Source: a virus. From it: a stretch of DNA of 29,325 nt. Below the pieces are notes generated by a model. That model made no database searches. It saw only the letters and a program-made list of their open reading frames with translations, and was not told where the DNA came from. The position numbers were made by a program, and so were the translations under genes. Positions 4,276-9,672 of this stretch are shown here, one piece after another; positions within the stretch are counted from its first letter, which is position 1; each line of letters begins with the position of its first letter. The stretch spans positions 1-29,325 of the IMG/VR virus record IMGVR_UViG_3300034166_000754. One strand, given 5' to 3'.

Positions 4276-4412
4276 TAAAAGATATCATGGTTATCCCTTG
4301 TGATGAATGCAAGGGTGCAGGGTTTCTATATTTTGGAAATGATAACGAATATCATGTTGAAAGATGTGATTGCAATATGAATGATGACCTAGTATTAGAT
4401 TGGAATGAATAA
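4272..4412 (+). CDS. Zinc-ribbon mini-protein, DnaJ-knuckle-like (46 aa)
   Basis: It begins MIKDIMVIPCDECKGAGFLY and continues to RCDCNMNDD. CDECKGAGF looks like the CxxCxGxG knuckle of DnaJ zinc domains, here paired with a later CxC. The start overlaps the upstream stop (ATGA), so translation is coupled. Probable metal-binding protein of unknown role. Confidence 0.66.
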   Translation: MIKDIMVIPCDECKGAGFLYFGNDNEYHVERCDCNMNDDLVLDWNE

Positions 4413-4595
4413 ATGATACAGATTAAATTAACTACATGGAATGGTAGCGAAAAGAAAATGACTATGCCTGATAGGGCTAGTGTAAATCAATTCGTTGAAC
4501 AATATGCTAACGCATTACCTATTGGCACGGCAGTATGTATTGACGCACCGCTAATTGGTATTCACAATGGCTGGATACAAGGTCGCAAGGGTTAG
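4413..4595 (+). CDS. Small hypothetical protein, paralogue of the minus-strand gene at 2153 (60 aa)
   Basis: The product (MIQIKLTTWNGSEKKMTMPD...) matches the 61-aa protein of 2153-2338 along its length: L-T-x-(W/F)NGS-x-K, QF(V/I)xxY, LP(I/V)Gx(A/S)V and LGI-like positions coincide without gaps. It starts directly after the upstream TAA and has no separate Shine-Dalgarno, consistent with coupling. Function unknown. Last gene before a strong terminator. Confidence 0.72.
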   Translation: MIQIKLTTWNGSEKKMTMPDRASVNQFVEQYANALPIGTAVCIDAPLIGIHNGWIQGRKG

Positions 4596-4610
4596 CATAT
4601 AGATCCCCTA

Positions 4611-4650
4611 AGTGGGCATGCCTCAATGGTGTGCTCACTATTTTTTTTTA
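4611..4650 (+). terminator. Intrinsic terminator of the right-arm early operon
   Basis: AGTGGGCA (4611-4618) pairs with TGCTCACT (4632-4639) with one G-T pair, followed by A and nine Ts and further T-rich sequence. It lies 16 nt after the gene ending at 4595. Confidence 0.75.
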
Positions 4651-4727
4651 TTTTTATTTTTTAAAATACATATCATACATCTCAGAAAAATATTCAGATT
4701 TTATGAAAATGAAAATTTTTTCAGATT

Positions 4728-4841
4728 TTAACAGTTGTGAGTACATCCACAAATTGGGCATGCAGATCCTGGGGCAGACACACAATCATCACACCACTGT
4801 GGAGGAGTCTTCTTATATCCTGGTAGTTCGTTTTTTTCCAT
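4728..4841 (-). CDS. Cys-rich mini-protein (37 aa), leaderless
   Basis: It reads MEKNELPGYKKTPPQWCDDC then VSAPGSACPICGCTHNC. Six cysteines (17, 20, 28, 31, 33, 37) plus one His form CxxC...CPxCGC, a zinc-ribbon or small zinc-finger layout. The ATG lies 6 nt after a TATACT -10 box shared back-to-back with the promoter of the plus-strand gene at 4864. No Shine-Dalgarno is seen, as expected for a leaderless gene. The plus-strand frame across 4631-4849 is a shadow. Confidence 0.62.
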   Translation of the reverse strand: MEKNELPGYKKTPPQWCDDCVSAPGSACPICGCTHNC

Positions 4842-4847
4842 CTATCT

Positions 4848-4857
4848 AGTATATAAT
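4848..4857. promoter_or_regulatory. Overlapping divergent -10 boxes (AGTATATAAT)
   Basis: Plus strand: TATAAT (4852-4857), 6 nt, ATG at 4864. Minus strand: TATACT (4853-4848), 6 nt, ATG at 4841. The two -10 boxes share two bases, so polymerase cannot occupy both at once. Confidence 0.6.
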
Positions 4858-4863
4858 GGTTTT

Positions 4864-5022
4864 ATGTGCGAACACGTCTATAAATATACAAATCCTGGTC
4901 CATGCGGGTATTGTGGGTTTGATACCCATGATCCTAATTGGAACAACATAAATAAAGGCTATGCCAAATACAGGGAAAAGGTTGGGTTCTTCTTTAACAA
5001 CAACACCTGGTGGACCATTTAG
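4864..5022 (+). CDS. CxxC mini-protein (52 aa), leaderless
   Basis: It begins MCEHVYKYTNPGPCGYCGFD, with C2-x-H4, C14-x2-C17 and H22 as likely metal ligands, then DPNWNNINKGYAKYREKVGF and an aromatic end (NTWWTI). The ATG follows the TATAAT box by 6 nt. I do not know its function; it looks like the other single-zinc mini-proteins of this arm. Confidence 0.62.
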   Translation: MCEHVYKYTNPGPCGYCGFDTHDPNWNNINKGYAKYREKVGFFFNNNTWWTI

Positions 5023-5025
5023 TAG

Positions 5026-5031
5026 TATAAT
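5026..5031 (+). promoter_or_regulatory. -10 box TATAAT of a leaderless gene
   Basis: TATAAT is followed by 6 nt (TATTAT) and the ATG at 5038. It begins 4 nt after the stop of the previous gene. No TGn extension. Confidence 0.5.
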
Positions 5032-5037
5032 TATTAT

Positions 5038-5100
5038 ATGAAACAGCAAATATTAATCTCTATCGTAATAATTGGTTTGGCAGCGCTATGGCTTTTCTAG
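5038..5100 (+). CDS. 20-aa membrane micro-peptide
   Basis: The whole product is a single hydrophobic helix: MKQQILISIVIIGLAALWLF. A short polar start and about 16 hydrophobic residues make it a textbook single-span micro-protein. Its own -10 box at exact leaderless spacing argues that it is expressed; without that I would not call it. Role unknown; membrane micro-peptides often modulate larger host membrane proteins. Confidence 0.5.
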   Translation: MKQQILISIVIIGLAALWLF

Positions 5101-5237
5101 ACAATTTTGAAAACTCTATACCTGATGATGAAATGCCAAGCCAAAAGGTTTTAAATGCAATTAAAGAAATGCTTGAAGATCCAGAGCATCATAAACTTAT
5201 GGAACGACTAAAATACATGGAGGACCATGGAATCTAA
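5088..5237 (+). CDS. Small acidic helical protein (49 aa)
   Basis: It begins MAFLDNFENSIPDDEMPSQK and continues VLNAIKEMLEDPEHHKLMER, ending LKYMEDHGI. Predicted two-helix acidic protein, family unknown. It overlaps the end of the micro-peptide gene by 13 nt in another frame, so it is probably expressed by coupling from the same mRNA. Confidence 0.58.
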   Translation: MAFLDNFENSIPDDEMPSQKVLNAIKEMLEDPEHHKLMERLKYMEDHGI

Positions 5238-5349
5238 AGAAATTAAAATTATTTCGGCACAAGTAAACGAAGAGCCATGCTGCGAATCATGCTCTTGTCA
5301 AACCCCAGTAAACGAATTATTGGAAACGCTAGAATCTTTTGAAGAATAA
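5227..5349 (+). CDS. Cys-cluster mini-protein (40 aa)
   Basis: It begins MESKEIKIISAQVNEEPCCE and has CCESCSCQTP at residues 18-27, then an acidic helix. Four closely spaced cysteines could hold a metal. GGAGG stands just upstream of the ATG, inside the end of the previous gene. It ends directly against the stop of the convergent gene at 5350. Confidence 0.6.
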   Translation: MESKEIKIISAQVNEEPCCESCSCQTPVNELLETLESFEE

Positions 5350-5547
5350 TCACCACTTACCCAAAGGACAATAGGCTTTTTCCAATTGTGTTTTCATTTT
5401 CATAAAACACCCACATTTTTTGCATGTCTGAGTTAATGGTCTAAAGGCAGGGCATGTATGGCAAATATCTAACCTTTGTTTAATTATTTCTTCTGGAACT
5501 CTAGGCGAACCATTTATCATATCCCAAGGACGAACTTTATCGGTCAT
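5350..5547 (-). CDS. Phage zinc-binding protein, CxxCP...CxxCGC type (65 aa)
   Basis: The product (MTDKVRPWDMINGSPRVPEE...) contains RLDICHTCPAFRPLTQTCKK followed by CGCFMKMKTQLEKAYCPLGK and W. The order C-x2-C-P...C-x2-C-G-C-F-M...C-P-L-G-K-W is a well-represented small viral protein pattern that should form a zinc ribbon; the role is unproven. AAGGAAA precedes the ATG, 9 nt after the sulfotransferase stop, so it is the third gene of the 6977-5350 operon. Confidence 0.75.
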   Translation of the reverse strand: MTDKVRPWDMINGSPRVPEEIIKQRLDICHTCPAFRPLTQTCKKCGCFMKMKTQLEKAYCPLGKW

Positions 5548-5556
5548 TGTATTTCC

Positions 5557-6378
5557 TTAAAAACCTAAAACGTTTAAATTTTTATATTTTTCTAAAACAT
5601 AGTCAGAGAAAAAACTTTTTGGATCTGCTTTATTTGATTGAATTGTTGAGTAAACTTTATGAAGGTCTTTTGGTAGGCCAAGTGCTTCATCATTTTCTTT
5701 TTCTTTTAACTCTATATTATTTAAATCATTATTAAACTTTTCAATTTCAAAAAAATCATATATTTTATTCATAACATCTTGTGTATTTGAAATCAAATCA
5801 TTGTATTTAACTATATGAAATATATTTTTATTTTCTGGCAAAGAAGATGCATAGATAAAAGATTGTAATTGTGAAACAATCCCATTGTGTCCTAACAGAT
5901 AGTTTGCTCTATTATCATTTATAGATAATCCAGAATCACTTATAAAGTTACTTTCTACCATAAGCCTATCTACATACTCTGGACCACTTTTGATTGAAGA
6001 CTCAGCAATTTCAAAAAAATCTCTAACAGTAAAAATAATTTTTGGTTTTGGATTTATAAAATTTTTAATCAAGTTAACAGATTCATGTGTGCACCAAGAC
6101 TTATGTCTATCAAAAACTATAGGCTTTTTAACATCTTTATGGTATGAGTCAAGAATTCCTTTGATGGTGTTTTTTGATTTTTCAGATCCTGTGTATTTAG
6201 GGTCTGCTGGATTATCTGAAAAATTTTGGCTAACTGAAAAAGCATAATCTAGTACTGGACTAAGATGACTTGCATAAATCTCTGGATGCTGATTCAGTAA
6301 AGCAGATAAAAGTGTATTCCCAGATCTCTGCAAACCTGATAGATAAAAATATTTTTTCGTTTCTGATTCTTGTTGCAC
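5557..6378 (-). CDS. Sulfotransferase family protein
   Basis: Sulfotransferases move a sulfuryl group from PAPS to a sugar, protein or small molecule. The N-terminal P-loop-like 5'-phosphosulfate-binding motif is clear: YLSGLQRSGNTLLSALLNQ (residues 12-30), with Arg18, Ser19, Gly20 and Thr22. The 3'-phosphate motif follows as IIFTVRDFFEIAESSI (114-129), with Arg119 and Ser127/128. IVFDRHKSW (87-95) fits the acceptor side of the active site. At 273 aa it is about the size of a complete single domain. It starts with GTG 2 nt after the upstream stop. No signal peptide, so cytoplasmic. The acceptor is unknown; phage sulfotransferases have been seen in cyanophages. Confidence 0.82.
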   Translation of the reverse strand: MQQESETKKYFYLSGLQRSGNTLLSALLNQHPEIYASHLSPVLDYAFSVSQNFSDNPADPKYTGSEKSKNTIKGILDSYHKDVKKPIVFDRHKSWCTHESVNLIKNFINPKPKIIFTVRDFFEIAESSIKSGPEYVDRLMVESNFISDSGLSINDNRANYLLGHNGIVSQLQSFIYASSLPENKNIFHIVKYNDLISNTQDVMNKIYDFFEIEKFNNDLNNIELKEKENDEALGLPKDLHKVYSTIQSNKADPKSFFSDYVLEKYKNLNVLGF

Positions 6379-6380
6379 TT

Positions 6381-6977
6381 TTACAATATCTCCAATTTTG
6401 TCGGGGAACCAACAATTGACTCATTAACACTAGTCCACAACTGTGACGACATACTAGTATTAATTCTAGCAGACATGCCTATAGAATCCATAACGTAGTT
6501 ATATCCTCCAGATTTGGTTTCAACCTTATTCCAAACCCCACTATCGTATATCAAGGTTTTGGCAGGGAACACAAATAAATAATAAATCTTCTTCTCATTT
6601 TGCGACGGTACAGAAGACCAATCCTGGTCGCTCTTTGCAAGACACACATAGTAATCAGCACTGTTATCTATAACGCTGGCTATCATATTATCTAAACCTA
6701 CATGCTTACCTAGCCTGGATCCTGAAAATGTTAGTGTGTTATTTGCATATACGCCTGATTTAACGGAGAAAGATTGCCCTGAGTCCAAAGACATGTCTAC
6801 ACTGATACTATGGCTTCTATTGGGCTGCCAGTCGTTTGTATACCCCGCTTCTGTCAGAACGCTAGCAATGAGTTCTTCTAGAAATTCACTTGTACATGGA
6901 AGACGATACACCGAATGATGGACCTTTAGTTTTTCTGTCAAACCAGTTATAAGGATATTTTTTATTTGATCTAGCAC
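6381..6977 (-). CDS. Possible PD-(D/E)XK-like nuclease (198 aa), GTG leaderless start
   Basis: The sequence has FLEELIASVLTEAG (32-45), then SHSISVDMSLDSGQSFSVKS (55-74) and TLTFSGSRLGKH. An N-terminal Glu (31, 34 or 35), Asp61 and the S-V-K73-S-G strand match the layout of restriction-endonuclease-fold proteins in which the (D/E)xK acid is replaced, and 'SGSR(L/T)' after the core is common in such enzymes. This is pattern matching, not proof. GTG is chosen because TATAAT ends 5 nt upstream, and an overlapping ATG frame stops after two codons. It leads the operon with the sulfotransferase and the CxxC protein. Confidence 0.45.
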   Translation of the reverse strand: MLDQIKNILITGLTEKLKVHHSVYRLPCTSEFLEELIASVLTEAGYTNDWQPNRSHSISVDMSLDSGQSFSVKSGVYANNTLTFSGSRLGKHVGLDNMIASVIDNSADYYVCLAKSDQDWSSVPSQNEKKIYYLFVFPAKTLIYDSGVWNKVETKSGGYNYVMDSIGMSARINTSMSSQLWTSVNESIVGSPTKLEIL

Positions 6978-6982
6978 ATCTC

Positions 6983-7011
6983 ATTATAACTCATATCGGG
7001 CTATTAAGCAA
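6983..7011 (-). promoter_or_regulatory. Sigma70-like promoter of the nuclease-like/sulfotransferase operon
   Basis: -35 TTGCTT (7011-7006), a 17-nt spacer and -10 TATAAT (6988-6983) on the minus strand. The GTG start codon follows 5 nt later, so the mRNA is leaderless. Confidence 0.62.
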
Positions 7012-7041
7012 ATATAGATATTCAACATATTGACATTATTA

Positions 7042-7129
7042 GACTGCTTGCAGTCGTAGTGTGTCTTATAGTGGTTTGATATTCTATTTTCGGCTTAATC
7101 TAAATCCCGCCGAAATAATACGATATACT
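7042..7129 (+). promoter_or_regulatory. Divergent control region: two dyads and -10 box TATACT
   Basis: GACTGC-TT-GCAGTC (7042-7055) and TTTCGGC-N14-GCCGAAA (7088-7115) are perfect dyads. The second ends 8 nt before TATACT (7124-7129), which is 6 nt from the ATG at 7136, so it covers where a -35 would be and could be an operator. A TTGACA at 7030-7035 has no partner -10. Confidence 0.45.
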
Positions 7130-7135
7130 CAATAG

Positions 7136-7414
7136 ATGGCAACAGCGCATTCATTAGTCACACTTAGCGATTCTTCCGCTACTCGCTTGACTCCACCAGG
7201 CGCACACGGTGGGATGGATATTACTCTCCAAAATGTTAACGCAACTGGATATATTTATATTGGTGGCGAAGGAGTTACATCCTCAAATTATGGTTTTAGA
7301 ATTTTGCCAAACCACTCAATCTCTTTTGAATTAGTTTCAAACGATGCACTGTACGCTACTTCATCCGTTAACTCTATGAACGTTGCAATGATTCAAATTG
7401 GCTTGGAGCCTTAA
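7136..7414 (+). CDS. Small virion-associated protein, beta-rich (92 aa)
   Basis: The product begins MATAHSLVTLSDSSATRLTP and includes HGGMDITLQNVNATGYIYIG, with a C-terminal MNVAMIQIGLEP. This looks like the short beta-sandwich proteins found beside tail-fibre genes in aquatic phages ('...V.LQN...YIYIGG.GVT...YG..L.P...'), which probably decorate capsid or tail; no direct functional evidence. It starts 6 nt after a -10 box, so is leaderless, and the following gene begins at the next base after its stop. Confidence 0.62.
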   Translation: MATAHSLVTLSDSSATRLTPPGAHGGMDITLQNVNATGYIYIGGEGVTSSNYGFRILPNHSISFELVSNDALYATSSVNSMNVAMIQIGLEP

Positions 7415-7930
7415 GTGGCTAGATTTACTCATCCAGCATTTGATTCTGGAAATGGTATATCGGATCTTAATCCATTTTCGGCTTCTTATTACAGCACAGA
7501 AGATCAGACTGGAACTAATGGATCTATTCAGGCTCATACGCTAAATGTTATAGACTGGGAAAATGGCATTCAGTTAGTTGATAACTCAAAGATAAAATTT
7601 TTACATGCAGGAAAATATAATATACAATTTTCCGACCAACTTCATTACACAGGCGGTGGAGGATCTGGCGACGACGTAAATATCTGGCTTGCAAAAAATG
7701 GAACAGCGCTAGAAGATACAAATACAAAAACAATTATTACATCAAATAATCCATACTATGTAGCAGCATGGAACTTCTTTGTTAATGCTGCAGTTAATGA
7801 CTACTACCAAATTATGTGGTCTACAAATAACGCTAATATTAAGTTAGAACATGAAGCAGGAACTGGTAGTGGCGCAAGTCGTCATCCATCTATTCCTTCA
7901 GTTATTGTAACTGTTAATCAAGTTGGATAA
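7415..7930 (+). CDS. C1q/TNF-like tail or decoration protein (171 aa)
   Basis: The product has the strand pattern of compact jelly-roll trimer domains: a GKYNIQFSDQLHYT strand, VNIWLAKNGTALEDTNTK, AAWNFFVNAAVNDYYQIMWS and a final SIPSVIVTVNQVG. 'G.Y.IQFS.Q...DV.IWL.KNG' followed by 'AW.F...AA.DYYQ..WS' and 'P.IPSVI.TV' is typical of C1q-like domains at the tips of aquatic phage fibres. Likely a receptor-binding or decoration trimer. GTG start directly after the upstream TAA, hence co-translated. Confidence 0.65.
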   Translation: MARFTHPAFDSGNGISDLNPFSASYYSTEDQTGTNGSIQAHTLNVIDWENGIQLVDNSKIKFLHAGKYNIQFSDQLHYTGGGGSGDDVNIWLAKNGTALEDTNTKTIITSNNPYYVAAWNFFVNAAVNDYYQIMWSTNNANIKLEHEAGTGSGASRHPSIPSVIVTVNQVG

Positions 7931-7944
7931 TTTGTCTCAAATAA

Positions 7945-7953
7945 TGATATAAT
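7945..7953 (+). promoter_or_regulatory. Late extended -10 promoter TGATATAAT
   Basis: The -10 (7948-7953) is 7 nt from the ATG at 7961. No -35 is recognisable. Confidence 0.6.
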
Positions 7954-7960
7954 TTGATTT

Positions 7961-8176
7961 ATGACTCCACAAGACTGGGCTGCGTTTATATTAACTCTTC
8001 TTACAATTACAACTATTGTTGCGGGTGGAGTTCGCTGGCTTGTAAAACACTATTTAAATGAACTTAAACCGAATTCAGGATCCAGTCTCAAAGACTCCGT
8101 TAATCGCCTAGAGGAAAAAACTGACAAATTGTTTGATCTTTTGCTTGAACATTTAAAAGATCATTCTAAAAAATAA
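7961..8176 (+). CDS. Small membrane protein with coiled-coil tail; holin candidate (71 aa)
   Basis: Residues 6-30 (WAAFILTLLTITTIVAGGVR) form one membrane helix. The rest is a charged coiled coil (LKDSVNRLEEKTDKLFDLLL). One N-terminal span with a cytoplasmic coil is the layout of several small phage holins and holin-like proteins. The lysozyme of this window has its own signal peptide, so a classical holin is not strictly required. Leaderless start. An anchoring or anti-superinfection role is equally possible. Confidence 0.58.
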   Translation: MTPQDWAAFILTLLTITTIVAGGVRWLVKHYLNELKPNSGSSLKDSVNRLEEKTDKLFDLLLEHLKDHSKK

Positions 8177-8337
8177 TTTCTCTATATATAATATATAAGA
8201 TATCTTAAATACTTTACTTGCTAGTTATTCTTTTCTTTATATATTTTAAGTATACACGTTTATACCCTGGTTTTTTACAGTTTATGAAGAAATGAATATA
8301 ACGATTTGATAACTTTTATTTTATAAAAAAAATAAAA
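8177..8337. other. AT-rich convergent intergenic region with AT-only hairpin
   Basis: No gene seen. TTTTATTTT (8314-8322) pairs with AAAATAAAA (8329-8337) just before the stop of the convergent gene and may serve as a weak bidirectional terminator. Confidence 0.4.
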
Positions 8338-9048
8338 CTATTGATATTTTTTCTTTTGCCAATAATTATTTTTATAATATCCTCTAAATATACTTTTGCC
8401 TTTAATTTCTTCTTTGTTTGCCCAATCAGTTAATGAGTCATCTATTTTTGATTTCCAGTTATCTCTTTTAAAAGGTATTATTTGTATAATTGGTGTTCCA
8501 GCAGGTATGATACCTTCAAAATCTTTTATAAATGAAAATGGTTGATTTCCCCATATACCCCATTTATCAGTATCCATAATTCCAGTACTTGTGATAAAAG
8601 GAAGGTCAGTTCTATTGAATGGATGGGTTAGGATACAACTATATCCTTTTGGAGTTTTAATTCCCCAATGAGATTTCCAACTAAAAAACATAGGGTCAAA
8701 TCCTTGAAAAATTGGTAAGCCAGGATCTGGTCTATCTTGAATAGGTATTAGATCAAAAGCAGTATTTCCCCAAGTAACTAATTTTCCAGTATTTGTTTTG
8801 CTATTTTTTACTTGTATGTCACACCAAAGATTAAAGGTGTATCCAGAAGTCAATGAATCTAAAAATGGTATACATGTTTTTGCAGATTGATTTGTTTCAC
8901 CATTAAAAACAATTAATTCACTTGATCCCTGATAAATTGGAAGTTTTTTAAACCATTGCGGAACAAGGGTAGGCTTAGGTGGATCAATTATATCTTTTAT
9001 ATACTTAGATTTTGGATAAAAAGTTATTTCTTTTGTATTTACACCCAT
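8338..9048 (-). CDS. Conserved aquatic-phage hypothetical protein (236 aa)
   Basis: Recognisable motifs in order: PQWFKKLPIYQG (30-41), KTCIPFLDSLTSGYTFNLW (57-75), SHWGIKTPKGYSCILTHPFN (about 126-145), LPFITSTGIMDTDKWG and GIIPAGTPIIQIIPFKRDNW near residues 179-198. I recognise this motif series from hypothetical proteins of marine and freshwater phages, where it is often near structural genes. The core is beta-rich with a double-stranded beta-helix feel and many Trp and Pro; no catalytic residues can be assigned. Minus strand within a plus-strand block, with its own leaderless promoter. Confidence 0.62.
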   Translation of the reverse strand: MGVNTKEITFYPKSKYIKDIIDPPKPTLVPQWFKKLPIYQGSSELIVFNGETNQSAKTCIPFLDSLTSGYTFNLWCDIQVKNSKTNTGKLVTWGNTAFDLIPIQDRPDPGLPIFQGFDPMFFSWKSHWGIKTPKGYSCILTHPFNRTDLPFITSTGIMDTDKWGIWGNQPFSFIKDFEGIIPAGTPIIQIIPFKRDNWKSKIDDSLTDWANKEEIKGKSIFRGYYKNNYWQKKKYQ

Positions 9049-9054
9049 TAAACT

Positions 9055-9063
9055 ATTCTATCA
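9055..9063 (-). promoter_or_regulatory. Extended -10 promoter TGATAGAAT (minus strand)
   Basis: -10 TAGAAT (9060-9055) stands 6 nt before the ATG at 9048, so the mRNA is leaderless. The TAG-type -10 resembles the early promoters rather than the late TATAAT boxes. Confidence 0.55.
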
Positions 9064-9082
9064 TAGCAAAAATAAAACATAA

Positions 9083-9152
9083 TGTTATAATCTTTACGCT
9101 GGCACCTAGATTCTACCCCCACCCCACTGCGTCTAGGTGTCCAGTTTTATTT
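9083..9152 (+). ncRNA. Candidate small hairpin RNA with its own promoter and terminator tail
   Basis: TGTTATAAT (9083-9091) is an extended -10 with expected start near 9096-9098. CTGGCACCTAGA (9099-9110) pairs with TCTAGGTGTCCAG (9132-9144) as a 12-bp stem with one bulged base around a 21-nt C-rich loop, followed by TTTTATTT. No start codon fits. Either a roughly 55-nt small RNA or a terminator insulating the next promoter at 9155-9163. Confidence 0.5.
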
Positions 9153-9154
9153 AA

Positions 9155-9163
9155 TGGTATAAT
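9155..9163 (+). promoter_or_regulatory. Late extended -10 promoter TGGTATAAT
   Basis: -10 at 9158-9163, 8 nt before the ATG at 9172. It immediately follows the hairpin's T-run. Confidence 0.6.
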
Positions 9164-9171
9164 CAATTATT

Positions 9172-9573
9172 ATGTGTGCTCCTACAATAGAAAAATATGG
9201 TGCTTCTCCAGCAAATATTCAATGGACCGTGGTCCGTGGAAATAGTGCAACCTTAAAAATAGAATTTTTTGAAGATGATGAGGTTACATATTGGGACACA
9301 GATGGTTGGACTTTTCTATCAACCTCTTATGACCCAACAGGAGATGTTCTTGACGAACTTACAGTAACCGAAGAAGCAGGGTATGTAACAATATCTGTTC
9401 CAGCAGAGACTACACTTAACTGGGGAAATCAATATAGATCTGTTGTATCAGAATTACCATTTGACCTACAGGTTACAATTCCTGGCGGTAGCGGAGAGCA
9501 AGATACAATTTGGACTCCAGTAGTTGGAACAATTTGTGTACTTGGAAATGTTACACCTGGAGGAAGTTTATAA
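9172..9573 (+). CDS. 'RGDTA'-type minor structural protein, copy 1 (133 aa)
   Basis: The N-terminal motif NIQWTVVRGNSATLKIEFFE (15-34) followed by a beta-rich domain and a final IWTPVVGTICVLGNVTPGG repeats in two other genes here (10417 and 14574). The signature 'W.VVRGD(T/S)A...' is typical of small phage baseplate or tail proteins whose Ig-like N-terminus resembles lactococcal BppU. This is the most diverged copy (RGNSA). Leaderless start after TGGTATAAT. Its stop overlaps the next ATG. Confidence 0.62.
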   Translation: MCAPTIEKYGASPANIQWTVVRGNSATLKIEFFEDDEVTYWDTDGWTFLSTSYDPTGDVLDELTVTEEAGYVTISVPAETTLNWGNQYRSVVSELPFDLQVTIPGGSGEQDTIWTPVVGTICVLGNVTPGGSL

Positions 9574-9662
9574 TGCCAGTTGTAAAAACTTCTACCCCTA
9601 ATGCAAACATTCCTCCAATTGTAAAAATTGGCAAAAAGGTTTTTAAAACAAAAATAAAATAA
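9573..9662 (+). CDS. Basic 29-aa peptide, coupled partner of RGDTA copy 1
   Basis: It reads MPVVKTSTPNANIPPIVKIG then KKVFKTKIK. Strongly basic end, no fold predicted. Supported by TAATG overlap with the upstream gene and a GGAGG at correct spacing. The same position after the other two RGDTA genes is also held by a coupled gene. Confidence 0.5.
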   Translation: MPVVKTSTPNANIPPIVKIGKKVFKTKIK

Positions 9663-9672
9663 GGGGAATCTT

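Noticed and set aside
4631-5049. Frames at 4631-4849 (plus) and 4846-5049 (minus)
   Set aside because: They overlap the leaderless Cys-rich mini-genes on the opposite strands, which have better promoters and conserved-looking cysteines.
7030-7035. Consensus -35 TTGACA on the plus strand
   Set aside because: No -10 box at 16-18 nt downstream, so not called as a promoter.
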